From Candidatus Poribacteria bacterium (GTDB lineage: Bacteria > Poribacteria > WGA-4E > WGA-3G), in the NCBI GenBank assembly GCA_022821495.1, contig JAJEDN010000067.1, positions 1-64,000 of the forward strand: a DNA stretch of 64,000 nucleotides, written 5' to 3'. The translations under genes and the position numbers were made by a program. The number at the start of each line of letters is the position of its first letter. Position 1 is the stretch's first letter. Positions 37,896-47,142 of the stretch are shown piece by piece. A model generated the notes under the pieces. The model searched no databases and was not told the origin of the DNA. It saw only the letters and a program-made list of their open reading frames with translations.

Positions 37896-38690
37896 TTATC
37901 TATTTCTCGTGAACCACTTTACAATATTGCTGAATAAGCCTTTATCCTCTAAGTCAGGGATCGGAATACGCTGCCCTGTGAGGCGTCGCGCGATCCGCAT
38001 ATACGCTTGCGCACCCGGCGAAGCGTCTTCATAGACGAGCGGAATGCCCCGGTTTGTAGAGGTGATAACACCGCTGTCTTCAGGGACAACGCCGATGAGG
38101 TCAATATTGAGGATATCCAGGACATCGGCTTGATCCATCATGCTGCCATTCCCTACAAGCTGCGCGGAGAAGCGGTTTAAAACGAGGTTAATCGGTTCGA
38201 TCTGCGCGTTTTGCAACAATCCGATGATCCGGTCAGCATCCCGAATAGCAGAGACATCTGGCGTTGTAACAACGATGGCTTCGTCCGCACCGGCGGAAGC
38301 GTTGCTGAAACCGCGTTCAATACCCGCAGGCGAATCCACTAAAACGAAATCGTGCGTCGTCCGCAACTTATCACAAATCGCTTTCATCTGTTCTGGCTGG
38401 ATGTCGTCCTTGTTATTCTTCTGCGATGCTGCGAGTAGCATCAGACCGTCAACACGCCGATCTCTAACGAGGGCTTTCGCGAGTTCACACTGCTTTTCAA
38501 TGACATCCATTGAGGTATAGACAATCCTGCTCTCAAGCCCCATCACGATATCCAGATTCCGAAGCCCGACATCTGCATCTACGACGACAACGGATTTACC
38601 GAGGAGGGCGAGTGCTGTGCCTAAATTGGCGGTAGAGGTTGTTTTACCGACACCTCCCTTTCCTGATGTCACTACGATTACTTTTCCCAT
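37896..38690 (-). CDS. minD: Septum-site-determining ATPase MinD
   Basis: 264 residues. The deviant Walker A KGGVGKTTS is at the N-terminus, and VVDADVGLRNLD and LVDSPAGIE follow. The C-terminal amphipathic helix LFSNIVKWFTR is the membrane-targeting sequence. It recruits MinC to the membrane away from mid-cell. Confidence 0.96.
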   Translation of the reverse strand: MGKVIVVTSGKGGVGKTTSTANLGTALALLGKSVVVVDADVGLRNLDIVMGLESRIVYTSMDVIEKQCELAKALVRDRRVDGLMLLAASQKNNKDDIQPEQMKAICDKLRTTHDFVLVDSPAGIERGFSNASAGADEAIVVTTPDVSAIRDADRIIGLLQNAQIEPINLVLNRFSAQLVGNGSMMDQADVLDILNIDLIGVVPEDSGVITSTNRGIPLVYEDASPGAQAYMRIARRLTGQRIPIPDLEDKGLFSNIVKWFTRNR

Positions 38691-38707
38691 AACCGGAACC
38701 TCCTATG

Positions 38708-39382
38708 TTAAAATTTAACAAATTTTTCAACAATAATTACATCTTCTGCACCGATGCGGGCGATCTCTGGATACCCTCGGGATTCCTGACTCGCTGGTGA
38801 ACGGCTCGTATAGTTCCCTATCTGAAGTTGTAGGGGCGCGAAATCCATCGCGATAATCACGGCGGATAGCCGACCATTCATGCCAGCATAAGCATTCCCA
38901 CGCAGCGTCCCCAGCACAACAATGTCGCCACCCGCCTTGACTTCGCTTCCTGAGTTGACATCGCCGTAGATAATAAGACTGCCTTGTGGAAATTCCTCTG
39001 TTTGTCCTGAACGGATTGTGTGCGGTATAATCCGGGAGAGTTCACTGTTTCGCGGCGCACGGACATCCGTCGTTTGCGATATTGCGTGTGTTGTTGGCGC
39101 GGCAGCAATGGGAGGTGAAACCGATTCATCATCAACGACATCAATACCCCGTACGGTGAGATCGTAGTCCTCCTGAAGTTTTGATCTTAAAAGCGAGATC
39201 TCTTCCTCTTCTAAAACTGGAGATTTAAGAACGATTTGCACAGACGTTCCTACTAAAGGTCGATTCATGCGGGCGATCTCTTGCTGAATTGCTTCTTCAA
39301 CTTCCGCTATAGATAGGCGCGGCTTGATAATCAGATGCAAGCCATCTCTATACGCTCTGAGGGTTACAATAGGATTTGCCAT
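38708..39382 (-). CDS. minC: Septum formation inhibitor MinC
   Basis: 224 residues. The N-terminal domain inhibits FtsZ. The C-terminal beta-helix domain is clear from GSLIIYGDVNSGSEVKAGG and VVLGTLRGNAYAGMNG. First gene of minCDE on the - strand. Confidence 0.93.
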   Translation of the reverse strand: MANPIVTLRAYRDGLHLIIKPRLSIAEVEEAIQQEIARMNRPLVGTSVQIVLKSPVLEEEEISLLRSKLQEDYDLTVRGIDVVDDESVSPPIAAAPTTHAISQTTDVRAPRNSELSRIIPHTIRSGQTEEFPQGSLIIYGDVNSGSEVKAGGDIVVLGTLRGNAYAGMNGRLSAVIIAMDFAPLQLQIGNYTSRSPASQESRGYPEIARIGAEDVIIVEKFVKF

Positions 39383-39465
39383 TTGCTGTTCAGTCTCAAC
39401 TTTAGATGTTGCTGACGGCGTTCCGCCAATCGCTTAAATGTTTCGATCACAACTTCTATCGCGTA

Positions 39466-40743
39466 TTAAGCCTCTGCCAACTGTGCCAAGACGTAAGGTC
39501 CTTCAGGAATCACAGCGATTTGGACGTCTTCCCCGTATCGGGTTAAGATTTCTTCAACACCCTCCTGTGCGCTTTTCAGTGGATGCACAAACAGTTTTGC
39601 CCGTTGATGGTAAGGGATACCATCGGTATAAAAATATATATCCGCTTTCCGAGCAACCTTTGCCAATTCTTCGAGTTGCCACTGATCGATGACAAAGTTC
39701 GCAGGGTTGTAAAGTCCTTGCACAAATGCTGTTAAATCATCGGTTTTGAAAATTAGGTCAGTGAAAGGTTTGCTACCGATGCCTTCGCTGCAAGCCGCAA
39801 CAAGCAAGATGCTACCGCCTTGTTTCACAATCTCGACAGCCGTCAGTAGCCCTTTGATTGCTTGGTAAAATGTTGCGTCCAGCGGGTAACCTGCACACGA
39901 GACGACGACTGCATCCGCTGGCGCGGGGAGCGTAACCTTTGCCTGCTTTTCGACACATTCTGCACCGACCCGGTGAGATTCAACTATGTCGCCTGCGAAG
40001 ACCCCTGTTATTTGGCGTTCCTTATCGATGGCAACGTTCAAATTGAAATCGACACCTGCCATCAAGGCGATTTCGGTCGCTTCTATGTGAAACGGATTTC
40101 CGTCGAGGATCCCGACGGCCGACTTTGGGTGTTCCATCAATTCGGGACCGTGCATCACCTTCATTGTCTCAATAGAGGCAACACCGGGACAGATCGCTTT
40201 TCTGCCGCCGGAATATCCTGCCATCAGATGTGGTTCAATCAATCCTGTGGTAATCTTCAGGTCCGATTCGAGGTAGGCTTTGTCAATGTAAACCGGTGTT
40301 CCGTTTCGGGTCTCGCCTAAATACCCGTGATTTTCTGGCTTCTGGGAAAAATGGTTCAAGATACGGTATGAATCCATTATATCTCGACCGACCATTTGCG
40401 CCAGTTCCTCACCTTCATTAGGGCGATGGATACCTGTTGCGATGAGAATCGTGATGTTCTCACGGGAGATGCCCGCTTTTTCAAGTGTTTCCAACAACGG
40501 CGGGAGGATGACTTTATTCGGGACAGGACGGGTTACGTCGGAAATTACAATACATGCTGACTCGCGACCTTTGGCAAGTTCAACTAACGGTGATGAAGCG
40601 ATCGGTTGGGCAATCGCCGCGCGAACGGCACCCGCTTCATCCGGCAACGGAACGCTTTCCGAAATTTCAAGAACGCCAGCAACATTCTTGTCCGGAATCT
40701 CGATCGGTAAAGTACCGGTTCCGTATCTCATTTCCACTTGCAT
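39466..40743 (-). CDS. larA: LarA-family nickel-pincer enzyme (lactate racemase homologue)
   Basis: 425 residues. The N-terminal DUF2088 region has VISDVTRPVPNKVIL and ATGIHRPN. GYSGGRKAI holds the lysine that anchors the nickel pincer cofactor, and GYPLDATFYQAIKG is the C-terminal active-site block. The actual substrate may be lactate or another 2-hydroxy acid, as the family is broad. It reads toward minC, 83 bases away. No larB, larC or larE is in the window. Confidence 0.85.
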   Translation of the reverse strand: MQVEMRYGTGTLPIEIPDKNVAGVLEISESVPLPDEAGAVRAAIAQPIASSPLVELAKGRESACIVISDVTRPVPNKVILPPLLETLEKAGISRENITILIATGIHRPNEGEELAQMVGRDIMDSYRILNHFSQKPENHGYLGETRNGTPVYIDKAYLESDLKITTGLIEPHLMAGYSGGRKAICPGVASIETMKVMHGPELMEHPKSAVGILDGNPFHIEATEIALMAGVDFNLNVAIDKERQITGVFAGDIVESHRVGAECVEKQAKVTLPAPADAVVVSCAGYPLDATFYQAIKGLLTAVEIVKQGGSILLVAACSEGIGSKPFTDLIFKTDDLTAFVQGLYNPANFVIDQWQLEELAKVARKADIYFYTDGIPYHQRAKLFVHPLKSAQEGVEEILTRYGEDVQIAVIPEGPYVLAQLAEA

Positions 40744-41060
40744 GTCAAGATTGTCCCTTCACTCTATGTAATAAAATACCAATGTTAGCGCGTACCACGC
40801 GAAAATACCACTCCCTATTACAATTATACTTGTTTTTTTGAAAAAAAGCAAATTTATTTTTTGAAAAAAACAGATTTTTAGTGGTTTTCTGTGACTTTTT
40901 TTCTCGGATTCAAACAGAAAATGCAATAGTGCGCTGCTTTTTTTCGTGTAATGCAGGGTGCTTGACTTTTTTTGCGCAGTGTGTTAGAATTTCTTGTGCA
41001 AGATTTGTATCTAACCACGCAATTTCGCGCAGGATCTAAACATAGAATGGAGAACCAGTC
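40744..41060. other. Divergent promoter region
   Basis: Very A/T-rich with A- and T-runs (40830-40900). It contains the + strand promoter at 40962-40990. No gene. Confidence 0.6.
40962..40990 (+). promoter_or_regulatory. Sigma70-type promoter
   Basis: TTGACT, 17 bases, TAGAAT, 70 bases before the ATG at 41061. Confidence 0.7.
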
Positions 41061-41453
41061 ATGGAACGCATCGAAGTTACCACTAAACCGAACGGCGCGG
41101 GACGCAATTGGTTAGAAGTCGGTCATTTTGAAACAGACACACTCGGTCGTAAGCAATGGGTTAAAAAGAATGTACCCCATCAGGAATCAAAGTTGACTGT
41201 GGATAGGCAATACTCTGCCCGCGGTGAAACTATTGATTGGATCGTCATCATCCCTGAAAACTATCCCTTCACACTCGTCAAAGTTACCTACGATCGACTC
41301 AATCCAAAACAACTTGAAGTACTCTGGTCTCCAGATGGGACACCCGAATCCGAATCCGAAACAACACGTGAAGATAAGATTAAACGCGTCTTTGAACTCG
41401 CTGCCGATAATGATGAGTTGACCAATCTACTCAAAGAACTCCTTTCAAGTTAG
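41061..41453 (+). CDS. Hypothetical protein
   Basis: 130 residues, cytoplasmic, with beta-rich first two thirds (NWLEVGHFETDTLGRKQWV) and an acidic helical tail ending LLKELLSS. GGAGAACC precedes the ATG and a good promoter lies upstream, so it is probably expressed. No domain is recognised. Confidence 0.65.
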   Translation: MERIEVTTKPNGAGRNWLEVGHFETDTLGRKQWVKKNVPHQESKLTVDRQYSARGETIDWIVIIPENYPFTLVKVTYDRLNPKQLEVLWSPDGTPESESETTREDKIKRVFELAADNDELTNLLKELLSS

Positions 41454-41454
41454 T

Positions 41455-41549
41455 TAGGACTTACGTGCTTCCTCTTAAAGTCCCCCTGATTAGTTAGGAT
41501 TTACGCATCTCCTCTTAAAGTCCCCCTGATAAGGGGGATTTAGGCGGTT
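41455..41549. repeat. Two tandem copies of the CCCCCTGATAAG repeat
   Basis: Two units read TTACG..., CTCTTAAAG, TCCCCCTGAT; the second continues AAGGGGGATTTAGGCGG. Confidence 0.7.
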
Positions 41550-41560
41550 AAAAATAACAT

Positions 41561-42955
41561 TTACCAGCCGTAACGTTCCGGTCCCCACGGTTTCGTAATA
41601 AGTTCCTGTTTCGCCATGATCATCGTTTTGCTCGGTACATCGTCGTATAGAATCACCCCCGGTCCGACGACACTATAGGCACCGATCCGCCTGCCGGGCA
41701 TAATGATGGCGTTCACGCCAGTCCGACAGTAGTCTCCCATGTAAGTCGCATTTGACCCGTAAGGCGGTACTTCATAACGTCCTTCTACCTGTATCGGGGT
41801 ATCGCCATCATCAAATCGGAGCGTTCCACAGACCGTCGCTGCACCGATGTCGGTAGCACATCCGAAAACGCCGGACATTTCACAATAGTGATAGAGATAG
41901 ACTTTATCAAACAGCACGCCTGCCATCTCGGCACCGTGTCCAATGATACACCGGTTCCCGATCGCACTACTGCTGACATCGCAATAATCGCTGATTCTAC
42001 AGTGGTCTCCGACGAGGATACGTCCGTGTAAAATCGCCCCGTTCGTGATATTATTATTCGCACCTGCGATCAGTGTGCCGTTAACGACAACGCGGGGGCC
42101 AATCACGCTATTTTTTCCGAGCACAACGTGTCCATTGATTTCCGCAGCATCCGAGATTTTCGCACCCTCCGCGATGTGGTCTTCCGTAACCTGTTTTGCG
42201 AGGGAATCAACGAACCGATTGTTGGCTTCCAACACGTGCCACGGCTTATCGACATCGACGAAGAAGTCTTCTGTCTGGACTGCTAATACAGTCCTTCCGT
42301 CATCCACCATGAGTTGCACAGATTGTGCAATCTCGGATTCAGGTGGCGGCATCCCGCCTACAGGGACACGTGTAACGATGCCGGGGTTTCTTAAGAGGTA
42401 GGGTGTCGCGCTGCTTTTAAAAGCGTATACACCACAAAGCCGATGTGAACCGCCGCGCGGATGCCCCTCGATCCCGTTAATTTTTGAGAGACTCCCGTTT
42501 TCGAGTGCCTCTGTCCCGATACCCGCACAAAGCCAGTCGCTTGCGTCTTCATTACCAAGGGCTTGCACGAGTGCTGCGGCTTCTACGTTATGCGATCGGA
42601 ATTCTTCAATAAAGTTACGGAGATTATCAGCGGTGGTTACAGTGTCGCCGTAAACGACGAGATAAGGTTGATCTTCGAGATGTTCGCGTGCTGTTAGCAC
42701 AGCACTTACGGTGCCGTCAAGCGAGTGTTGTGTGACAAAAACGACGTTGGGTATATCGGCGAGTGCGCCGCGCACCTGTTGCGCGTGATGCCCCACGACA
42801 ACGATGATGCGCTGGCATCCTGCCTCGACCAATGTCTCAACAACTCGGCGCACTATCGGCTTATTGGCGATCGGGATGGTGCATTTCTGTCGAAATTCAC
42901 CATAGGGCCATACCTTACGTCCTAATCCTGCGGCGAGAACAATTGCGGTATCCAT
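41561..42955 (-). CDS. Sugar-1-phosphate nucleotidyltransferase with left-handed beta-helix
   Basis: 464 residues. The nucleotide loop LAAGLGRKVWP and PIANKPIVRRVVE open a GlmU/RmlA-type pyrophosphorylase domain, and VVYGDTVTT is the metal site. From about residue 245 hexapeptide repeats form a left-handed beta-helix, as in bifunctional GlmU-like enzymes. The second activity, acetyltransfer, is possible but unproven. It starts one base after bioD ends, so the two are co-transcribed. Confidence 0.85.
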   Translation of the reverse strand: MDTAIVLAAGLGRKVWPYGEFRQKCTIPIANKPIVRRVVETLVEAGCQRIIVVVGHHAQQVRGALADIPNVVFVTQHSLDGTVSAVLTAREHLEDQPYLVVYGDTVTTADNLRNFIEEFRSHNVEAAALVQALGNEDASDWLCAGIGTEALENGSLSKINGIEGHPRGGSHRLCGVYAFKSSATPYLLRNPGIVTRVPVGGMPPPESEIAQSVQLMVDDGRTVLAVQTEDFFVDVDKPWHVLEANNRFVDSLAKQVTEDHIAEGAKISDAAEINGHVVLGKNSVIGPRVVVNGTLIAGANNNITNGAILHGRILVGDHCRISDYCDVSSSAIGNRCIIGHGAEMAGVLFDKVYLYHYCEMSGVFGCATDIGAATVCGTLRFDDGDTPIQVEGRYEVPPYGSNATYMGDYCRTGVNAIIMPGRRIGAYSVVGPGVILYDDVPSKTMIMAKQELITKPWGPERYGW

Positions 42956-42956
42956 A

Positions 42957-43811
<855 letters not shown>

Positions 43812-43907
43812 TTATCTAAAACTATGGTGAAGGAAAGAAATAAGTTGATATTTATCAATAACCCTGTCCTTTTCAAAGTCTTCAAAGTCCCTCTGATAAG
43901 GGGCGGG

Positions 43908-43959
43908 GAATGCCCATAAGGCATTCATACCCGGTGAATGCCCATAAGGCATTCATACC
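43908..43959. repeat. Twin hairpins, direct repeat of 24 bp
   Basis: Two identical 24-bp units 28 bases apart, each containing GAATGCC and GGCATTC arms. Confidence 0.85.
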
Positions 43960-44056
43960 GTTGATTCTGATTCTTTAGGGGTTGACTTTGCATTAAGAGT
44001 GTATAGGTAATTCTAAAATTTACCATAAATCGTCCTGATACGTTTGATGTTTTGGC

Positions 44057-44085
44057 TTGATTTTTTTCTCAAAACTTGTTATTAA
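44057..44085 (+). promoter_or_regulatory. Promoter of the shortened hsdM
   Basis: TTGATT, 17 bases, TATTAA. It aligns with TTGATT-17-TATTAT (56269-56297) of the intact hsdM, and similarity between the two upstream regions starts near TTTGATGTTTTGG in both. Confidence 0.65.
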
Positions 44086-44128
44086 TTTTCAACCATTCGG
44101 AAACAATGTTAAAAAGAAAAGGAAACAC

Positions 44129-44638
44129 ATGGCAAATTACCAAGAACTGGCAAATCTGGTTTGGAATGTAGCGGACGATGTGCTCAGAGGACTTTTCAAA
44201 CCACACGAATACGGCGACATCACCCTCCCATTCCTCGTGCTGCGCCGATTGGACTGCATCTTAGATGAGGACGGACGAAAAGAGATAGCCATCAATACCT
44301 ACAACGAATTTAAGGACAAAGTGTCCGACGAAATGCTACCGCCGATTATCCTGAGAGCGATAAACACCAGCTTCTACAACACTTCCCAATACGACCTATC
44401 CCGATTGAAAGATGACCCGAACTATGAGGATATTGATGAATACTACCATCGAGAAGTGAAACCGCACGTCCCTGATAGTTGGATCGACAGAGAGAGGGAT
44501 AAGATCGGCTACGAAATCAACTTCAATCGGTATTTCTACCAGTACACACCCTTACGGTCGCTGAAGGAGATTGCCGATGAAATGCTGGAACTGGAGCGGA
44601 AAAGCGAAGGCTTGCTGAATGAGGTGTTGGGTTTATGA
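44129..44638 (+). CDS. Shortened HsdM with the methyltransferase domain deleted in frame
   Basis: 169 residues. The first ~98 (MANYQELANLVWNVADDVLR...) match the HsdM N-terminal domain encoded at 56339, and the last ~70 (YYHREVKPHVPDSWIDRERD...) match its C-terminus. About 406 residues are missing between them, including both catalytic motifs (DPCCGTGG and NPPF). The frame is intact across the junction near DDPNYEDIDEYY. It keeps the parts that contact HsdS and the other HsdM, but cannot methylate. Relic or possible competitor subunit. Confidence 0.85.
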   Translation: MANYQELANLVWNVADDVLRGLFKPHEYGDITLPFLVLRRLDCILDEDGRKEIAINTYNEFKDKVSDEMLPPIILRAINTSFYNTSQYDLSRLKDDPNYEDIDEYYHREVKPHVPDSWIDRERDKIGYEINFNRYFYQYTPLRSLKEIADEMLELERKSEGLLNEVLGL

Positions 44639-44674
44639 GGTGCTATTAATTGCCTGAACAAATCCATAATTTGC

Positions 44675-44703
44675 TTGGTAAAAAGTAGAAAATGTGGTAT
44701 AAT
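44675..44703 (+). promoter_or_regulatory. Sigma70-type promoter of the Uma2 gene
   Basis: TTGGTA, 17 bases, TATAAT, 106 bases before the ATG. Confidence 0.6.
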
Positions 44704-44808
44704 GTGGCATAATATCTACTATCCTGCGCAAAATGCCTGAAGGTAAATTGTTCTTACTTTAATGGGATCCATTCGTTTCAATATTTCCAGAGATAAACGG
44801 AGGAAATT

Positions 44809-45450
44809 ATGGCGATAAGTGCTGTCCAAACATACCTCAGTCCAGAAGAATATATCACTTTAGAACGTAAAGCAAAACCTGACGCGAACACAGTCAGAAA
44901 CGAATACATCCAAGGTAAAGTTATCGCTATGTCCGGCGCAAGTTTTACACATAATCTTATTAAAGGGAATATCTTTGTTCAACTTCACAATCACTTGATA
45001 GAAAGCAGTTGTGTCGTTTTTGCGAATGAAATGCGTGTCGGTATCCCTTCAGCAAAATCCTACTTTTATCCTGATGTAGGTGTCGTTTGTGATGAACCGC
45101 GTTTTGAAGACAATGTTTTTGACACACTCCTGAACCCGATTGTTATTGTAGAGGTACTTTCTCCGAGTACCGAGGGCTATGACAGGGGTGAAAAGTTCTC
45201 GAGCTACCGACAGCTCGATTCTTTGAAAGAATATATCCTTATTTCACAAGATCGCGTGAACGTTGAACGTTTTCTGCGAAAGCGTGATGAATGGAGTTAC
45301 ACTTTCTTTCAAGAACTTGCGCAGCACCTTCCGCTAACTTCTCTTCAGTGCGAATTACCTTTGCAGGAAATATATGGGCGCGTCACATTTCCTGAAGCGT
45401 CCGAAGGAGAGGCTGAGCGCAATCCTGACTTGGGCACCAAAAGTGTGTAA
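44809..45450 (+). CDS. Uma2-family (DUF820) putative endonuclease
   Basis: 213 residues with the restriction-endonuclease-like core: RNEYIQGKVIAMSG, YFYPDVGVVCDEP and PIVIVEVLSPSTEGYDRGEK, giving the PD-(D/E)XK-like D...EVLS pattern. GGAGG lies before the ATG. The family is abundant in cyanobacteria and Poribacteria and its cellular role is unclear. Here it lies inside the ghost hsd locus, between the hsdM and hsdS relics. Confidence 0.85.
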   Translation: MAISAVQTYLSPEEYITLERKAKPDANTVRNEYIQGKVIAMSGASFTHNLIKGNIFVQLHNHLIESSCVVFANEMRVGIPSAKSYFYPDVGVVCDEPRFEDNVFDTLLNPIVIVEVLSPSTEGYDRGEKFSSYRQLDSLKEYILISQDRVNVERFLRKRDEWSYTFFQELAQHLPLTSLQCELPLQEIYGRVTFPEASEGEAERNPDLGTKSV

Positions 45451-45500
45451 CCTTAGGTGTCAATTTTAAAAAAATAACCGCCTCCGCTCCAGGCCCGGTA

Positions 45501-45522
45501 GGTTCGGTTTCCTAACCGAACC
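45501..45522. repeat. Palindromic element GGTTCGGTT family, second copy
   Basis: Identical to 6496-6517. Confidence 0.9.
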
Positions 45523-45675
45523 GGATCCTTAAAAAAAGACGTGAAACCCAATAATTTCTTAAAACCAAATGGTCTTGATTGAATCTCAACTTAACTGGTA
45601 TTGGAACATACAATGTGTTAAAATTCAAGTTGAAGGGACGCGCTCAGCGGAGGATCTTGAGTATGGAGATGATGG

Positions 45676-45762
45676 ATGAATGATACACGCAACCTGGTGG
45701 TAGACGCGTACAGTACTTCAAGTGGAAGAGAGCCCTTCACGGAATGGTTGGCTTCAATCTGA
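45676..45762 (+). pseudogene. 5' remnant of a COG3657-type (RelE-like) toxin
   Basis: 28 codons with GGAG 7 bases before the ATG. The product ends GREPFTEWLASI and then TGA. REPFTEWL is the conserved start of the HigB/RelE-like addiction-module killer proteins, usually about 100 residues. Read through the stop, the next codons are Asp-Lys, as in the family (SLRDK), so TGA probably arose from CGA (Arg). The remaining ~70 codons are deleted. The antitoxin-like gene begins 16 bases further on, in the usual toxin-antitoxin order. Confidence 0.6.
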
Positions 45763-45778
45763 GATAAGGGATATAGTG

Positions 45779-46600
45779 ATGGAACGATTTAGAACGTGGC
45801 ATGAAATTTTAATGGAACGTCTTTCTGATCCAGAAGATGTTATCGGTTATCTTGAAGTTTCCCTTGAAGAGTATTTAGATGATGGCGACAAGGCTTTTTT
45901 TCTCAAGGGAATAAAGAATGTAATAGAGGCACAAGGTGGGATTCTTAGCGTCTCAGAACAAGCTGACATTGATCCTGGGTTTCTTTCAGACGCTGTAAAC
46001 AATGGATCCATGCTCCCTTTTCATATCTTTAGTTCAATTTTCACCGCTTTTGGAGGGGAGCCTCTCATTAATCTGCCACCGACAAAAACGGTGTCCAATG
46101 CAGTGTCACGTGCCAAATTACGGACTTCACGTAAAATGGCATCTGAACACGTTATAACTGAAAGACAACTACAGAATATGAAATACTGGACAGGACTGCG
46201 TGAGCATTTAGACCGACGAGACAGTTGGCTACAACGGCCAGCGGCTAATGCATCTCATTACCAAGATTTGCAGATTGGAATAAGAGGTTTTTCTTTACGA
46301 GCAAGGCAGACGATTAAACATAAGGAAATCAGTGCTTCGTTGGTCATAAGGGGTGCAAATGCAACAGGTCACTTCTACGCTTTAAGGGTGCCGGAAGAAG
46401 CAATTGAGAAAGACTTTGGGGACAAATTGGAATGGTGGGCAAAAACAAAATCTGAGAAACGCGTGGCTTTCAGAAATCCAGACGCAGATCCTACCGATGA
46501 GAAAGATTGGCATAATCAACACGAATGGTTGGTTGATATGCTTGAAAAATTATATGCGGTATTTCGTCCGCGACTTGAGAAACTAATGATAGAAGTTTAG
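45779..46600 (+). CDS. Antitoxin-type HTH fused to a DUF4268-like domain
   Basis: 273 residues from the ATG at 45779 (ATAAGGG upstream); a GTG at 45722 would add 19. Residues 16-100 match the COG3636 antidote family (YLEVSLEEYLDDGDKAFFLKG, ending AFGGEPLINLPP), an HTH that normally pairs with the COG3657 toxin. Residues 130-273 look like DUF4268 (MKYWTGLREHLDRRDSW, KLEWWAKTKSEKRVAF, DWHNQHEWLVDMLEKL), a domain often found with nuclease folds. The fusion is unusual; one explanation is that the antitoxin HTH now controls or targets a different effector. Confidence 0.65.
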   Translation: MERFRTWHEILMERLSDPEDVIGYLEVSLEEYLDDGDKAFFLKGIKNVIEAQGGILSVSEQADIDPGFLSDAVNNGSMLPFHIFSSIFTAFGGEPLINLPPTKTVSNAVSRAKLRTSRKMASEHVITERQLQNMKYWTGLREHLDRRDSWLQRPAANASHYQDLQIGIRGFSLRARQTIKHKEISASLVIRGANATGHFYALRVPEEAIEKDFGDKLEWWAKTKSEKRVAFRNPDADPTDEKDWHNQHEWLVDMLEKLYAVFRPRLEKLMIEV

Positions 46601-46795
46601 GCCGTGGCGTTCAGCGAGCAATTGAAACGCAAATCTTGTATGTAATTTTTCTGGACAAAATAAGCGTTCTTACTATCGGATGTCGCCGCTCTGGGGCTTC
46701 CTTCTTATTTATAACCCAAGTTGCTACTAACAAGTTTTGAGCGTTTCAACACAGTGTTTTAGACACTTTCCCCACCCCAGAGGAGGGTTTTTGCT

Positions 46796-46884
46796 AGCGA
46801 AAAATCCAACTCCTCAAAGAATACCGTCAATCCCTCATCTCCGAAGCAGTGACCGGCAAGATCGATGTCCGAAACGAGGTTTAG
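46796..46884 (+). pseudogene. 3' end of an hsdS gene
   Basis: 85 of 89 bases agree with the last 89 bases of the intact hsdS (59240-59328), including the stop, encoding LKEYRQSLISEAVTGKI and DVRNEV. Nothing of the rest of hsdS remains upstream. Confidence 0.92.
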
Positions 46885-46919
46885 TCCCTATTTTTGGTTT
46901 TCTGAGTCAGCGTACGATG

Positions 46920-47052
46920 CAGAACCATTCAATTCTTTGGAAAACAGCTAAATTACCTTATGATTTTGGCGTGTCTAAACACGAAAATCCGCGTCCTCCG
47001 CGTCCTCCGCGATAATCCGCGATTCAGACAATTTGAAAATTGAATGGCTCTG
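46920..47052. mobile_element. MITE-like element, 15-bp inverted ends
   Basis: CAGAACCATTCAATT (46920-46934) and AATTGAATGGCTCTG (47038-47052) are reverse complements at 14 of 15 bases. The interior has short CCGCGTCCT direct repeats. No target duplication is evident and no transposase is encoded. Confidence 0.5.
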
Positions 47053-47071
47053 GTGTGCGATAAATCTGTCG

Positions 47072-47101
47072 TTGATTTTTTTGCTATTTCTATGCTATAC
47101 T
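47072..47101 (+). promoter_or_regulatory. Promoter of the Rpn gene
   Basis: TTGATT, 18 bases, TATACT, about 42 bases before the ATG, which lacks a strong Shine-Dalgarno. Confidence 0.55.
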
Positions 47102-47142
47102 TTACAAAACGTTTTTTCGACACTTCGAAACTATAGACATCT

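Larger units (their letters stand above)
46601..47142. other. Spacer with hsdS relic and MITE-like element
   Basis: Contains the 89-bp hsdS 3' relic, a 133-bp element with inverted ends and the Rpn promoter. A 92-codon + frame (46737) covers the relic but has no support. Confidence 0.6.

Noticed and set aside
43908..43959. Two identical palindromic units suggesting a CRISPR array
   Set aside because: Only two copies, a 4-base gap instead of a spacer, and no cas genes.
46737..47015. 92-codon + frame
   Set aside because: It covers the hsdS relic in the wrong frame and part of the MITE-like element.
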